The notes beneath the pieces are model-generated. The model searched no databases, was not told the DNA's origin, and saw nothing but the letters and a program-made list of their open reading frames with translations. This document shows positions 1 through 12,324 of a stretch of DNA of 64,000 nt, in pieces; position 1 is the stretch's first letter; the number at the start of each line of letters is the position of its first letter. Both the position numbers and the translations under genes were made by a program. Source of the stretch: Homarus americanus (taxonomy: Eukaryota > Arthropoda > Malacostraca > Decapoda > Nephropidae); assembly GCF_018991925.1 (NCBI RefSeq), contig NW_024735503.1:5086795-5150794 (forward strand), in the 5' to 3' direction.

Positions 1-25
1 GACCAATAATAGTCTTAAAGTAAGG

Positions 26-337
<312 letters not shown>

Positions 338-463
338 GTACAGTACAGCAGAAACAAAGTACAGTACTGTACCGAGAACATTAACCAACTACGACAAACT
401 GAGGAACAGACTAATAAAATACGAACAGGAGACGGGTAGAGCCCAACCAACCTCGGGACTTTA

Positions 464-761
464 AAAAATAACTAAGCCCGGTAACAAAGCCCCCGTAACT
501 AAGCCTCTGTAATTAAGCCCCGTAATTAAGCCCCCGTAATTAAGCCCAGTAAATAAGCCCCGTAACTAAGCCCTGTAGCTAAGCCTCGTAGCTAAGCCCC
601 GTAACTAAGCTTTGTAGCTAAGCCCTGTAACAAAGCTCCGTAACTAAGCCCTATAACTAAACCCCGTAACTAACCGTAACTAAGCCCTATAAGCCCCCGT
701 AACTAAGCTAGCCCCGTAACTAAGCCCCGTAACTAACCCCCGTAACTAAGCCCCCGTAACT
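464..761. repeat. Degenerate 13-bp minisatellite
   Basis: Repeated variants of GTAACTAAGCCCC, about 20 copies, with frequent single-base substitutions and some shortened units. No coding potential is seen. Confidence 0.9.
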
Positions 762-946
762 TTTCACCTTTACCTGCTCAATAACGGGGTCTTAGAAAAT
801 AAAGATTGATATTGAAACAGTTTACTTCGCCAGAAAAATACACAGTAAACAACAACATTAATAAAATTATGGGTTATGTAATTTCTGCGTCTCTGACAAA
901 ATTTGCTTATGGTCATAGATGCGCTGATGTTATGATAAACTCGTAG

Positions 947-1100
947 AGAGGCAGGAGGGATGAATAGGAAGCAAGAGGGATGAATAGGAAGCAAGAGGGA
1001 TGAATAGGAAGCAAGAGGGATGAATAGGAAGCAAGAGGGATGAAAAGGAAGCAAGAGGGATGAGTAAGAGGCTGGAGGGATGAGTAAGAGGCAGGAAGGT
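947..1100. repeat. 20-bp minisatellite
   Basis: Seven to eight copies of GGGATGAATAGGAAGCAAGA; the middle copies are identical and the edges diverge (GGCAGGA, GGCTGGA). Minus-strand ORFs across it are only translations of the repeat. Confidence 0.93.
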
Positions 1101-1216
1101 CAAGGCTCCACCACCCACAGTGAGTCATCATGAACACATGACTTCACTTCCTGTGTGTTAAGTCACGTCGCCTTCAGGGGGGAAAAATCTCCAATATTAC
1201 ATCATCAAAATTTTCA

Positions 1217-1281
1217 TCACACACACACACACACATACATACACACACACACATACATACACACACATACATACATACACT
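1217..1281. repeat. (CA)n / (CATA)n microsatellite
   Basis: Alternating CA and CATA units, imperfect. Confidence 0.93.
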
Positions 1282-1963
1282 TCTATGAGTTATATCTTTT
1301 CTGACTTCAAATAGACTTTCAGTTTATCTCGTTTACCGACAGTGTTTTCAGAATCCCATTTTCTTCTATGATTCCCCAGAGTAAAGCTTTATAGGAGATA
1401 CTAAGGTACTTTCCGTTTCTGGCGCCTCACCACAGGTATCTTACAGGGAACTTTGTCTCTCTTGTTCTTGTTACATGAGTTTCACTAAATACTGTTGTAC
1501 AGATTTGTAGTGGATAAAATAGTTCTATTAATTTTGCATTATAACATTTTAATGTGACTTGTATACCTGCACTGCCTGAACACGGGCTGAATCAATGCAA
1601 ACTTTCATGAAAATTTTACGGAATAAACATAATTATATATTACTATCTGTCTACATGAAGAACTGTTCGCAGTTTGTTTGCTTTAAGTATTATTTTTACT
1701 ATAATTAGTTCACGACTATTATAGCGGGTGGCCATTGGGTAAACAACATCAAAACAAAGGTTCCCGGTACTTGTTCCCCGAAGTGCCTCTCTTAATTTAA
1801 TTCTGAACTGAAATCATAAAAAAAAAAATCCTCCTTTTGCTGAGTTGGGTTTTGTCTGATAAGTTCAGGGTTGCGTTTAGTTTCCTGAATATCAGTAAGC
1901 GTGTCACTGGTTTGTGTACTAACTTTGGTAAGTGCATTTTTACACACTTCTCTTTAATTTGTA
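1282..1963. other. AT-rich non-coding stretch
   Basis: No exon, transposon domain or repeat recognised. Short ORFs here have no coding character. Confidence 0.6.
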
Positions 1964-2105
1964 ATGCGGCGGCGGCGGCGGCGGAGTGGATACAGCATTC
2001 GCCTCCTACCTTAATGGTTCGTTGTTTCGATCCAAGTGCATCCAGCTGTAAACGGGTTCCTTAATTTACAGCTGGGAGACGAAGGCGGTTAAATACAACA
2101 CAGTA
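1964..2105 (+). mobile_element. tRNA-derived SINE-like sequence
   Basis: After a (GGC)n run there is a box A-like segment (AGTGGATACAGC) and, about 40 bases later, a box B-like segment (GTTTCGATCC). This is the spacing of an internal RNA polymerase III promoter. The rest of tRNA folding is not preserved, so it looks like the head of a tRNA-derived SINE rather than a tRNA gene. The 3' part contains a small palindrome (CAGCTGTAAA ... TTTACAGCTG). Confidence 0.5.
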
Positions 2106-3240
2106 ACAGTCTACGGGACGCCACTCTCACTTTTCACGTACACTTCAACAGCGAGTGTATAATAATTTTTTCACAATTGTTACATTCATAAATCGATAGT
2201 TTGGATGGGCAATGTAAATCTTAATTGCTACCCCCACATCATAACATTTCTTATCGACCAAGACACAAAATCAACACCCTGGCTAAACCTCAAGGACAGT
2301 AGGATAATGGCTAAAATAAATCACACAGTAGGATGCACAATCCCCGCTCACCGCTCAATTTTTAACATTAAAAGTGACCTGAATGTTGGCCTAAACAAGT
2401 GACCTGAATTTTAACGTGACTTCAATTTTAACATTAATGAGTGACCAGAATACTAACCTTCCTTCACATTTAAACATTTTCCTTCATTATTATCAACATT
2501 ACACTCTGCAATGTAATTATACACAACTTTACATTATATATATATATTTATTTATTTATTTATTTTCTTTTAAGGTATTTTGTTCAGACCCACGTATACA
2601 ACTGAAGCATTATACATTTTGTCCGTGAATTGTAAGGTCAGCACCAACTCCCTTACCAAGTTCCCTCCAAACTGATACATCCGCTTGTGAAGTAATGTGT
2701 CAGGGATCAAGGCCCTTCTCACCACTCACGTAAGACCATAACTTCTAAACTTTCTTTATCGAGAGTTAATGGTTTCTGCCTTTTATTATTAACTGATCCA
2801 TTTGCAAATTTCACCCAAATCAGGGCATCCGTATTTCCTATACACACACACATACACACAAAGCTAGGGAAAAACGCTTACTTATATGGTAGTTTACGAT
2901 TTGTTTCATAAAATGATTTTATTGTCTCTGGTCACAATTAAACTGAATTTGTCAGAACATCTTCGTATCGTCAGTATAGAGGTATACTTCAGACACAAAA
3001 TAGGTAATGCATTGATGTACAGACAGTATATGACGAAAGTGGTAGCCCTAACACACTCCCCAGCGGGACACCACAAACACCACAGCCTCCTCAGACGTTT
3101 GTTCAGAACATGGGAAGGTGGGAAAGTTGTCCTGGTCTATTGTGATGGAAATTAAGCGTCCAGGATTCGGTAAGAACAGAAAACGGTAATCAACCTAGCA
3201 GACAACAGCGAAGCTAGCTATTTTTCCTGAAAGTACAGCT
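2106..3240. other. Non-coding stretch with ATAT/TTTA microsatellite
   Basis: Contains a short (AT)n-(TTTA)n run near 2534-2565. No convincing exon or mobile-element protein was found. Confidence 0.55.
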
Positions 3241-3241
3241 G

Positions 3242-5450
3242 TTGCAGCCGCTTTTGACGGAACAAAGTGCCGTACATAGTCACAGTGCACGGGTAGGTGT
3301 GAAGGAGGTGGTGGACTGTGACAGTTTTCTTCCGAAAACTTGTGGCATTGCCCGCCCACCCCACCAGGCCAACAAGGGAATCCTTCTTCGTGACGTCATC
3401 CTTAACTACCGCTCCCGCACTTCTACTAACAGTCGTCAAACCAGGCTTACAGTAGTGAGCCCGCCGTTAAACGTTGCCGTTCCTTAGAGACGGTGGCAAC
3501 TGGTGACAGTGACGTTGATGATTTTCTTCTGGTGGAAAATAATAGAAAGAAAAAACACAAAAGTCAGGGATCCCTCAAGAAGCTACGGCACCCTCTCATC
3601 CCACATCTGGAGCTGTGGTGGTAACCTTCTCCAGTCATCTGGGTCCCCAAATGAGCCTATATGTGGCTCAATAAACGACCCTTTCGACCCTCCCTGCTTT
3701 GCAGTGCCTTCGCCATCTTGCCTTTTCACGGGCCTTGCCTTCGAGCACACGGACGATGTGGTTCTTCCGCCGCTGCTCTCCATTTCAGGATCCAACACTT
3801 CGCCTTCGCTGTGGCCATACAGCCGTAATAATCACCACTCACATGGACGCGGCGGCAAGGCTACTCACTCAAGTGGGCTTTCCTGCTCTTCAAGGGGAGG
3901 TGATGCTAAAGTTCGCTTTCATTACACCAGAAACCCGTTGTACCAAGGTAACGGTCGGCTAAGTACCCGGGGAGATCCCCATCGACGATCTTCGTTCTCT
4001 TTTCCCACAACTACTAGACAAGCAGCACCGCTACAATCCAGTCTCCATACATTCATCCAACGAGCTCATGAGCTGGTGGGAGGGCCCTCTACCCCCGAAG
4101 ATGAATGTAGGACCTCCTCACAACTGTCCTCTTGGTGCAACCATCCCTGTGCTTCTCACCATTTACAGGTCCTTTGTCCGTTCCTGTGTTGACTACGTCG
4201 CCCCTGCTCTTATCAACATTAGTCATACTGCTGTCAACCGTCTCGAAGTTATCGAGAGGAAAGCTGCTCGTATCATCCTTGGGTTCCTCAGTGGACACGC
4301 TCTACTTCACTATATGCCCAACTTGGACTTTCCTTATAGGATCGTGTCCAGGAGCTCTACCTCAAAACTGCCGTTTTTATTCTACAAGATCGCCGAGGCC
4401 ACTTTGTCCAAGCATCCTTGACTCCGACTCTCCGAGGACGACCTCCATCCAGAAGGAAGTGGCGAGGGTCGCTCATCCGGGCCCTTCAAGAATACGACCC
4501 CCTGCCTGATATTGTGGTCACCTCTGCTGTTGGTTCCTCTCTATCACCCTGGTTGGATTTTCAGCCACAAGTTATTACCCTCGGTTGACCGCTCCCAAAA
4601 TCTCCGCGCTTATCACCTTCAGGATCACTCACTGGTTCCCAGTCCTCTACACCGATGACTTTATTGACCCCTCTACAAAGATTACAGAAAGAGTCGGGGC
4701 TGGCGTCTACGTCTCCCGTCCTGGTATCACAGAGCCTGTTAAACTCTCCCTCAGAGTTTAAGACATGACAGCCTCCACTCAAGCCGAGCTGATAGCCCTC
4801 CTTGCTGTTCTCCTCGCCGAGGAAGAAGCCGGGGGACCCTTGCTTGTCTGCTGTGATTCTAGGTCTGCTCTCGACGGGCTCACATCTGGACCAGGGGGGA
4901 ACAAGGACCTCATTCACCGAATACGAGGGCTGACGTCATCACTTTTGGATGCATGGCCGTCCAGTGACATTCCTGTGGATATTAAGTTATGTCGGTATCT
5001 CGGGGAATGAGTCAGCAGATAGACTTGCCAAAACCGGCTCTACCAAGATCACACCGGATTATGTTGTCCCTCGAACAATTCGACAACTTGAACACAAATG
5101 CGTCACAAACAGAGAGAGACTCGGGAAGCAGCCACTCCATTGGACTTCCCCGTCCACCTGGTACGATGCTCTCCGTAAACTTCCTGACTTCTCGTATGTG
5201 TACGGAAAAGGGTCGCGGAAGAGGGACGTGAATGCTGCTCTACTCGTCATCGGGTACTATTTTGTTTGGGAGATTGGTGTCCCCACCTCCCCCGAGTAAC
5301 GTGCTTGTTTATTATATAAGAGAGCAGACAGCCGCACACTCATCCATCACATCCTGAGATGTCGCCCCACACAACTACTAGACCACCACTCCGCGACCTA
5401 CTGACGGAGGCACGATGCTTATCACCTGCATGCTGGCCAGATATTTCATA
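3242..5450 (+). mobile_element. Decayed non-LTR retrotransposon with RNase H (LINE A)
   Basis: A broken LINE read across several frames. Around 3850-4020 a gag-like ORF1 remnant is visible (FAFITPETRCTKV, then EIPIDDL). Around 4090 it passes directly into the C-terminal end of a reverse transcriptase polyprotein (YRSFVRSCVDYVAPAL, then LEVIERKAARIILG), so the endonuclease and catalytic RT are missing. From 4765 an RNase H domain follows (QAELIAL, CCDSRSALDGL, GNESADRLAK), with Tyr where the usual PSH catalytic His stands. A Cys/His tail (HHILRC) is near 5345-5375. Multiple frameshifts and stops make it inactive. RNase H plus this C-terminus suggests the I/Jockey group, but the clade is uncertain. 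Confidence 0.8.
4765..5300 (+). pseudogene. RNase H domain pseudogene of LINE A
   Basis: Two overlapping frames, 4765-5010 and 4949-5299, together give a retroelement RNase H: the Glu-bearing QAELIALLAV helix, the Asp-bearing CCDSRSALDG strand, then GISGNESADRLAK. One frameshift near 4950-5000 separates them. The expected WIPSHVGI appears as WILSYVGI. Confidence 0.8.
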
Positions 5451-5477
5451 AATAATATTGACGTTATTTTGAAGGAA

Positions 5478-5517
5478 TGTCCTTCTTTCCTTCCTCCTTC
5501 CTTCCTTCCTTCCTTAG
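5478..5517. repeat. (CTTC)n microsatellite
   Basis: Short run of CTTC/CCTT units just after the LINE A remnant. Confidence 0.9.
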
Positions 5518-6127
5518 GCTTTACCAAGTACTGTTATATTACATTTAACTTATTATGCTGGAGACTGTCGGATGCTTCTGGTAACATTATACAGGGGTAG
5601 CTAGTGACTGCACTAGGACCCCGTTTCCATTAATATGGAATTAACTGTTGAAATTGAAAACTGAAATTGATTTGGCAAGTAAGCAGATGTGGGAATCAAG
5701 CTGAATGGCTGTTTGACTAAACAACGAACGAGGAGGAAATGGGTGTTCACCAGTCAAACATATGTGCAAGGACAGATTTAAAGGAAATGGCATCTCGGTG
5801 AAGTGGCGAAGCGTGTTGACATTACCGACCGGGAAATACCCGAGTACTGCAGCTCTCATTCACCATGACACCCCTCGTTATATCTCTGACTGTTTCCAGT
5901 GTCTAAGATTATTGTGATAATTTCTGCCTTTAATTTGCGCATCAACGGAATAGAAAGTACAGTACACAGTCGCCGTCTTAGTAGTAATGCACGTACTATT
6001 ACACGATCTGTCTTGGATCTAGTGATGGTTTTCTCAGCTAACCAAACAATCTTATATAAAACACAGTATGTATCCACATATCTATCTGCCTGGTGCGCCA
6101 CTTTCAACATATCTTACACTACCTAAT
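5518..6127. other. Non-coding stretch
   Basis: ORFs occur on both strands at 5856-6126 but with no recognisable domain, splice context or codon preference. Confidence 0.5.
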
Positions 6128-6248
6128 GGCTGGGTTCAGTAGGATAGCTACTCATGTATTAGGATATTTAATTTTAAGGTAATAATAATGGCGGCGAAGG
6201 TGTGGCTATTGGGGGAGGCTGGAGGCCATGTTAAAAAAAAAGTAGTAG

Positions 6249-6290
<42 letters not shown>
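6128..6290 (+). mobile_element. Truncated LINE 3' end with composite microsatellite tail
   Basis: The sequence AGGATATTTAATTTTAAGG ... GGCGAAGGTGTGGCTATT, then A9, (GTA)n and (GT)n, is a near copy of the 3' end of the retroelement on the minus strand at 10640-10800. It is read here as a severely 5'-truncated copy of the same family on the plus strand. Confidence 0.75.
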
Positions 6291-6291
<1 letters not shown>

Positions 6292-8917
6292 CAAAGATTT
6301 ACATAAGAGATAACACTGAGAGGTAGATAATTACAGACAACGAGGAAGAGTAACTTTGACGATGAAGAATAATCTGCCTGCAGCCTTCATTACCCTGGTG
6401 ATTGTATCATTTCTCCTGCCACAGGCACTTGCATTCCTAGCTAATGACTTGCTTTTATGAAAAATATTTTCGTATGTCACATTCATAAATCATATCTGCT
6501 CTGTCCCATTTCCTTACTTTATATACTGACGACAAAACTTGTTTGCCTGACGTTATTTAATCCTCACTAACGATTTGAACAACATACTCTTGGACGAATT
6601 TATGACTTATATTAACCATGATACAATGAACTGCCCCCAGAACATTCATTAATAACGTGAGGTCCCCCCTGTCACACAAGAGGAACGTTCCTGCCTCACC
6701 TGCCTGAGCTGAAAACTCCACGGTAGGGTCCAAGCATTTACCTTCCTAACCTGGGAAACATCTCGGGTAACTGTACACAAAATAATACTATTTTTGCCAA
6801 GATCTCTGTAATTTAATTGTGATTATTTTTCTTCGTCGTTTGGGAAGTGCAAACAAGACATGTCCGGACATTTTTGACAGGAATTTCGACAATGTATTGT
6901 GCATAAAAAATTAGCTACTGGGCGTGTATTTGTGAGCGCTCTTTCCGCCACACGTTGTTTTGACTTATACTGTAGTCCTAAAAACTAAAATTTAGAATTC
7001 TTTAGACTCTAAATGAAGTAAATCTTAATGGGAATAAAACAGTATATCTACGAAATTGGACATACAAGTACAGTATGTTCCCGGCCAAACCCGAGACTTC
7101 AAATTCAAGTAACTTAGTTCAGATCGAACAGGACTGTTGGATAATATTTTAATTGTTGTTGGACTAGTGTATTACTAACCTCGTTACGCACTTAAAGACC
7201 TTAGTTGTTGAAGCACATTAATAACATTATAACAACAACAGGTAAACATATTACCCAGTAACACATGTAAACTATTTCTACCCCCAACTTAGAGGTGGAT
7301 CTAGTTAGAGGCAGTTAATTAAATCATTTTTTTTATACTGCTACTTCTCTATGAAAAACACTTAAAGCAATTCATCATGTAAACGTTGCTTGTCCACATT
7401 ACAAATACCACGTTCCATATTAGGTTGTGTCGTCTGAACACAATCATCAGCACGATTTATTATAGACTTGGCCCAGACAGTCCCTCAATATAATGCCTAT
7501 TACATATTCGACCGGGAGACATTGAGAGACCAAGTTGAGCGAGCTGCTGGGCGGCTGTCAGTCGCCAGGCCACCTAAACGTCTACATAGCGAACGCGGTT
7601 GATGTTCTAATAAGGAAGTAGATGATTTATTGACTTGCAGGACTTGACGCTTATAAATGTAAACATTACCCGGGGTTAATGCGGTATCACCAGTACCTAC
7701 ATCCGTGTGTGGACAGTGATGAGGCAGAAACTGGACAATGGTTAAAAACTTGTTTTTCTAACACTCAAACACTTACGAATAAGTAAAATGATACTTAATT
7801 TGAACAGCTTATTAAATGTAATTCAGTAAAAATTGTAAATCACACAGGGAATAAGTTTTCTCTTATGTACCTTATTATTACACGAGGCTGTCTTGCTCAC
7901 CAGACGAGTATTCTTAATAAAAAATCTTTATATGATTGTCAGTCATATGGTAACCAGGAACACCAACGCGTTTTATAAATAAAATAAACTTTAATTACCT
8001 AAGAGTTTATGAAAATCAGATCTAAGACAACTTCCATTTACGTTTACGCTAAGAAATCATCAGCGAAAAGCTATTAGCTGTCCCTAGAGCTACGAATACG
8101 TCTTTCATTCAAAGAAAAGGTCAAGGAATAGACAAATTTTCTAGTCACTGTAGTGAAAATGGAACTCATGTACTACGTGATGAGCGTGAAACTATTTCCT
8201 TCCGCTTTTTATCACGAGTTGTGCTCTTTCACTCTCTTTCTCAGGGCCGCTGGCCATCTTTTTCCTCCTTTTTTTTTTTTGACATGTGATCTGTTCAATT
8301 TCCGGCCGCTAAAACGGAGTAGAGAAGTTCAGTGTACGGCACAGTCCGTATTCAAGGATAGTATTCGAAGATCAATTTCATATCTGAAAAAAAACTCTGA
8401 ATTGCATGTCTTACAGTATACTACATACAAATATCGAAGATCCGTGTCAACAAATTATCTGAATAAATTCAATATTACATGGATCAGTCCTCCCTTACAG
8501 TAGTGAGAAATTCCCACTGCTTTTCAGTGCAACATGTACTGTAAAAGTCGCAGCTGCAGACATTATGAATGGAAATATTCATACCACAAAACAGACAGTT
8601 ATGTTCACGCCTGACAAGGAAAATCTATTCAACAAAAAGGGAAAAAAGAAAATGTGATTTGCTAAATTTTGTAACAAAAAATGCTGAATAATATAATATT
8701 CAAATAAATGACAATTGAGAAAAAAATAAAAAATAAAAATTTCACGCAGTTTTGCCGGATATTAAGAGCTTTCATTGATGTATGCTAAAATCGAAGTTAT
8801 TCTGGCATTTAAAGAAGCCCAGAGATCTATCTCATAACTTTACCTAGTTGATGGACCAGTGCATCGCCACTAACATCCATACGCACTTATTTAAGACCTT
8901 ACTTCATAAAAAGTGTA

Positions 8918-8918
<1 letters not shown>
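6291..8918. other. AT-rich intergenic stretch
   Basis: No exon or mobile-element domain recognised over about 2.6 kb. One 116-codon ORF at 8153-8503 lacks motifs and is probably chance. Confidence 0.55.

Positions 8919-9007
<89 letters not shown>
8919..9007. repeat. (TA)n microsatellite
   Basis: About 44 uninterrupted TA units. Confidence 0.98.
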
Positions 9008-9009
<2 letters not shown>

Positions 9010-9807
9010 TACAAGGAACTTCTCTCTCTATCCACTTTTTGCTATTTAAACCGCACTATCATTAACCGCCATGCAGTACTTTTAGCATTCCTCCATACAT
9101 TATAACTGTCCCATGAACTATAGTATGTATTTTGTGTGTTCTACTGTTTGTTTATGTGTTTCCTCTTCCTCCTCCTTCTTCGGTAACGAGATGGTCAGCC
9201 TCTCCCGACCCTCACCACTGGTGATGAATTCCAATGATGAGTGTGCAACGAGTGGTCACTTCCGCTTCCTGCACCACTGACAATAACGCTCCCGGGGACA
9301 CGCCTTGCCCGGAGCAACTCTCACTTTTCTCATATTGCTCACTCTCCTTTTTATCCATATACTCCCATCACTCTTTGTCTCTTTAAAACAAACATTCGCA
9401 TTATATAGGGACTCTAGGTTAGGTTAGGTTGCTGTACGTTACGTTCGATCAAATCCGGTATTCAGCTAAAGTTTGTAAAAAAAAAGTTAATATTCACACC
9501 GGTCCTTATTTGACTAAATCTAACAAATGCAACCCTAATTATTAACGTTACTTTAATATTTTTCTTGAAAAAATAAAATACTATTTGGATACCATACCAC
9601 ATCGTACTTATGTAATATTTAATTATACAAATGTTGATCTCAGATTTTCGTGCAACATACCGTATATGTAACGTTAAATAGAGATAATCACCGATTAAAC
9701 TTTAAAAAGTAAATGACGTTTTAGGGAATGGGGATAAATTTTTTCTTTTATTACTACAGCTTAAAGGAAATTAATTTGTGTATAGTATAATTTGTCGTTT
9801 TAATTAA
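9008..9807. other. Intergenic stretch with a short TTAGG motif
   Basis: Contains AGGTTAGGTTAGGTT near 9417-9431. Nothing else supported. Confidence 0.55.
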
Positions 9808-10444
9808 GGCTGCATTTACACCAAGCCAGTCAAGTCAAGTCAAGTCAATCAAGTCATTTGACTTGACTTGACTTGACTTGACTCATTGCCGTTCACACTG
9901 AGTCAACATGAGTCAATCAGGACTCAGTACCCAGACTGGTTTCGAGGAGGATGGACGCATATTCTCTCGCTGAATTAGCTGTTTTGTTATGGATTCGGCG
10001 TCGTAAACGCAAGAGGAGGACCCGAATCTGGATGCATGAACTCAACACCAAAAGACCCAATTTTGGAAGCTTCAGTCATTTATTCCCAGACTTGGTGAAC
10101 CATCAAGACAAATTCTACAATTTCTTTAGGATGACATCACGATCCCGTTGGCTACTATCAGTGGGATCATATATAGCAGGACGCTCTCGAACTAAATTTA
10201 TCAGGACGTCAACCTGCATGATGTACACACCACTGCGGACTCGGCATGACTGATGAAGAAAATGGGCCCAACACCATCTGTGACTTGACGTGACATGATG
10301 CGACGTGACTTGACTTGACTCATCTGGTGGGAATGGTTTCTGAGAATATACATTGGAGTAAATGTGCATTAGAGTGGCGATTCACGATGAGTCATGACTT
10401 GACGTGACTTAACTTGACTTGACTGGCTTGGTGTAAATGCAGCC
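9808..10444 (+). mobile_element. Harbinger-derived DNA transposon with 33-bp TIRs
   Basis: The left end GGCTGCATTTACACCAAGCC and the right end are inverted copies over at least 33 bp (identical), followed inside by arrays of TTGAC/GTCAA subterminal repeats. The flanks are TAA on the left and TTA on the right. TTA at 9804-9806 and 10445-10447 fits the 3-bp TTA/TAA target duplication of PIF/Harbinger elements if one terminal A belongs to the element. The interior codes for a HARBI1-type N-terminal fragment (see 9951). At 637 bp it is far shorter than an autonomous element, so it is a deletion derivative. Confidence 0.85.
9951..10253 (+). pseudogene. HARBI1-like transposase N-terminal fragment
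   Basis: A 100-codon ORF inside the TIR element. Its first ~65 residues match the typical start of PIF/Harbinger nuclease proteins: a run of basic residues (RRRKRKRR), then W-x-H-x-L-N, R-P-N-F-G-x-F-x-H-L-F, and a F-Y-N-F-F-R-M block (family consensus WVHPLN..RP.FG.FHHL...FF.YFRM). After FFRM the resemblance stops abruptly and the reading frame runs into unrelated sequence. The DDE catalytic domain and the partner Myb-like gene are absent. No function as a transposase is expected. Confidence 0.75.
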
Positions 10445-10639
10445 TTAGAGTCGTTTTTCATCATAAGATTAGCCATATTTACCAAAAGGATGATAGGGTT
10501 AGGTTAGGCTATGTATGAAACCATTCATTCATATTTATTATGATTATCTGACATGATCGTCTAAGGTCAGTCAGTTTCCCCCAAAAAATATATACTGAAA
10601 AGTTATCGCTAAAACGCAATTATCCCTATTCAGCGTAAT

Positions 10640-10712
10640 ACACACACACACACACACACACACACCTACTACCACTACTACTACTTTTTTTTTTTTTTTT
10701 TTTTTTTTTCCC
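10640..10712. repeat. (CA)n-(ACT)n-poly(T): 3' tail of a minus-strand LINE
   Basis: In the reverse complement it reads A-run, then (GTA)n, then (GT)n, directly after the LINE 3' end. The same order is found at 6230-6288, so it is a property of the family tail and not chance microsatellites. Confidence 0.8.
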
Positions 10713-11460
10713 CTAATAGCCACACCTTCGCCACCATTTATTTACCTTAATATTAAATATCCTAATACATAAGAAGCTATCCTATCTGTGTTAAATTAGT
10801 TGAGCCGCCTCATAGTCAATATCTGCAGCAGTTGTCGGAGTAGGGGCAGAAGCTCTCGTTCCCCTGAGGCAGAGCAAAGCCGACCGAAGAGAGAGAAGGA
10901 CAGTCGACATCTCATCCAGGCTGTAACATAACTTCTGGGCTGCTGCTTCTGTTCGGAGATCAACTCCGCGAGTCTGGCGTAGAAACATCTTGCACTTGGG
11001 CCCATCCCACCAGAGGTTGTGAACACTAGAGGAGTGAAGCTGCCTTGATCAACGTTTTGAATTCTCTCCCCATATGCCCTTCTCTTGTCGTTCTCATTCC
11101 TCCTATGTGCAGCATCGAGAGCTAGGTTACGGTGACAAGCGGCCATGGGATCAAAAATCCTGATGTCGAAGAAAGTCGCTTTCCAGAATCCTCGAGCACT
11201 GACGTCCACACGGGCTTCGTTAGATGTGTTTGAAGTCCTGTGTTGGAAGATCTCGCCATCCAATGGAAGGAGGGTCGGTTCTACCATGTCCCGGCAGATT
11301 TCCTTCAACATATTTGCTGTGATACCTCCATGCCTCATGCATATGAAGCCCCCCTTCTTGCATGGCGTGATCGCCATCATAGGAAGAGCCACACACGCAT
11401 TGGGAGGGCAAACCATCTACTGGCCAACCGTACCTTAGGTGTAAACGGAAACCATTTGAT
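10713..11460 (-). mobile_element. 5'-truncated non-LTR retroelement with restriction-like endonuclease
   Basis: On the minus strand, the C-terminal part of a retroelement polyprotein is followed by a short 3'UTR and an A-rich tail. Upstream it stops near 11460 at another (ACT)n run, so the element is 5'-truncated. The 3'UTR matches 6128-6230. Confidence 0.75.
10796..11430 (-). pseudogene. Retroelement C-terminal endonuclease domain (PD-(D/E)XK-like)
   Basis: A 206-codon frame ending at 10796. It carries the familiar order: CKKGGFICMRH, then PTLLPLDGE, EARVDVSARGFWKATFFD(I)R(I)F with the acidic residues of a restriction-like fold, ENDKRRAY, VDQGSFTPLVFTTSGGMG and SFSLFGRLCSASG. Polyproteins with this block are widespread retroelement proteins of aquatic invertebrates. 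The preceding Cys/His motif (CVCGSSYDGDHAM) is in a different frame at 11360-11411, so one frameshift separates it. I do not assign a clade. Confidence 0.75.
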
Positions 11461-11477
11461 CGGTAAAGTTAACCGTT

Positions 11478-11523
11478 CGACTACTACTACTACTACTACT
11501 ACTATTACTACTACTACACACAC
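11478..11523. repeat. (ACT)n microsatellite
   Basis: CTA/ACT trinucleotide run next to the 5' truncation point of the minus-strand retroelement. Confidence 0.9.
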
Positions 11524-11601
11524 CATAGGTTTCGTCTTTATTTAGAACATCTTCAAAATCCTGATGTACCTGTGTGATTTTAGAAGTTTAACCTCTGTGG
11601 A

Positions 11602-11602
<1 letters not shown>

Positions 11603-11686
<84 letters not shown>
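11603..11686. repeat. (TA)n microsatellite
   Basis: About 42 TA units. Confidence 0.98.
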
Positions 11687-11687
<1 letters not shown>

Positions 11688-12324
11688 TGCTATCGATGTT
11701 AGATTTGTCTTTCAACCTTTACAAGATAATGTCCCAGAATGAGAACAGCATCAAAAAAGATAATAATTGAGTTCTTAAACCTTGTACCGTTTACAAAAAA
11801 TTTGCTACTGAGTTGTGAAACAGCTGAGGTAAGTATGAGGGTGTGGCGCCTCTCTTCTACGCTAAACTGCGCCACTGCTATGTTCTATCACCCGCAAATA
11901 AGACTAACACAATTTGATTATCCTCATATATGTATATAAGGGTTAGGCAATAACATCATGATTATGTCCTCATTGCTAGACTATATTCCATTAGCTGTAG
12001 TTCATCGCCGGATGGCAATACAACATATAATAAACGGAGACTGATACAAAGACATGATCCGGTCATTAATTATCTAAATGGAAATTCACAGGCGTAAGGT
12101 AAAGGCCAAGTTACATGAAGCAACTCTCGGGTATGTGTTAATAGAACTCCGGAGGAGGGGAAGGGAGGGAGGGGTAGAGTTAGTCCTTCCGTTTACGTGA
12201 TGAAAGTAACGTTACAAATACTGTATGTGTTGGTGCTTGTGAGTGCTTGCAAGCCTTTCGTTCCTACAAAAATGTGCAGTCGTGTCTGCGTGTGCGTAAA
12301 TATGTAAGCCCGTGCATGTAGATT
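11687..12324. other. Intergenic stretch
   Basis: No feature recognised. Confidence 0.5.

Noticed and set aside
770..1137. Three minus-strand ORFs with repeated Pro/Ser/Leu peptides
   Set aside because: They are three frames of the same 20-bp minisatellite.
1837..2064. 75-codon ORF with an alanine run
   Set aside because: The alanines come from a (GGC)n run at the edge of a SINE-like sequence. No other coding sign.
3583..3798. Minus-strand ORF overlapping LINE A
   Set aside because: Shadow of the plus-strand retroelement sequence, without motifs of its own.
8848..9105. ORFs made of Ile-Tyr runs here and at 11564, 16788 and 37276
   Set aside because: Translations of (TA)n tracts, not proteins.
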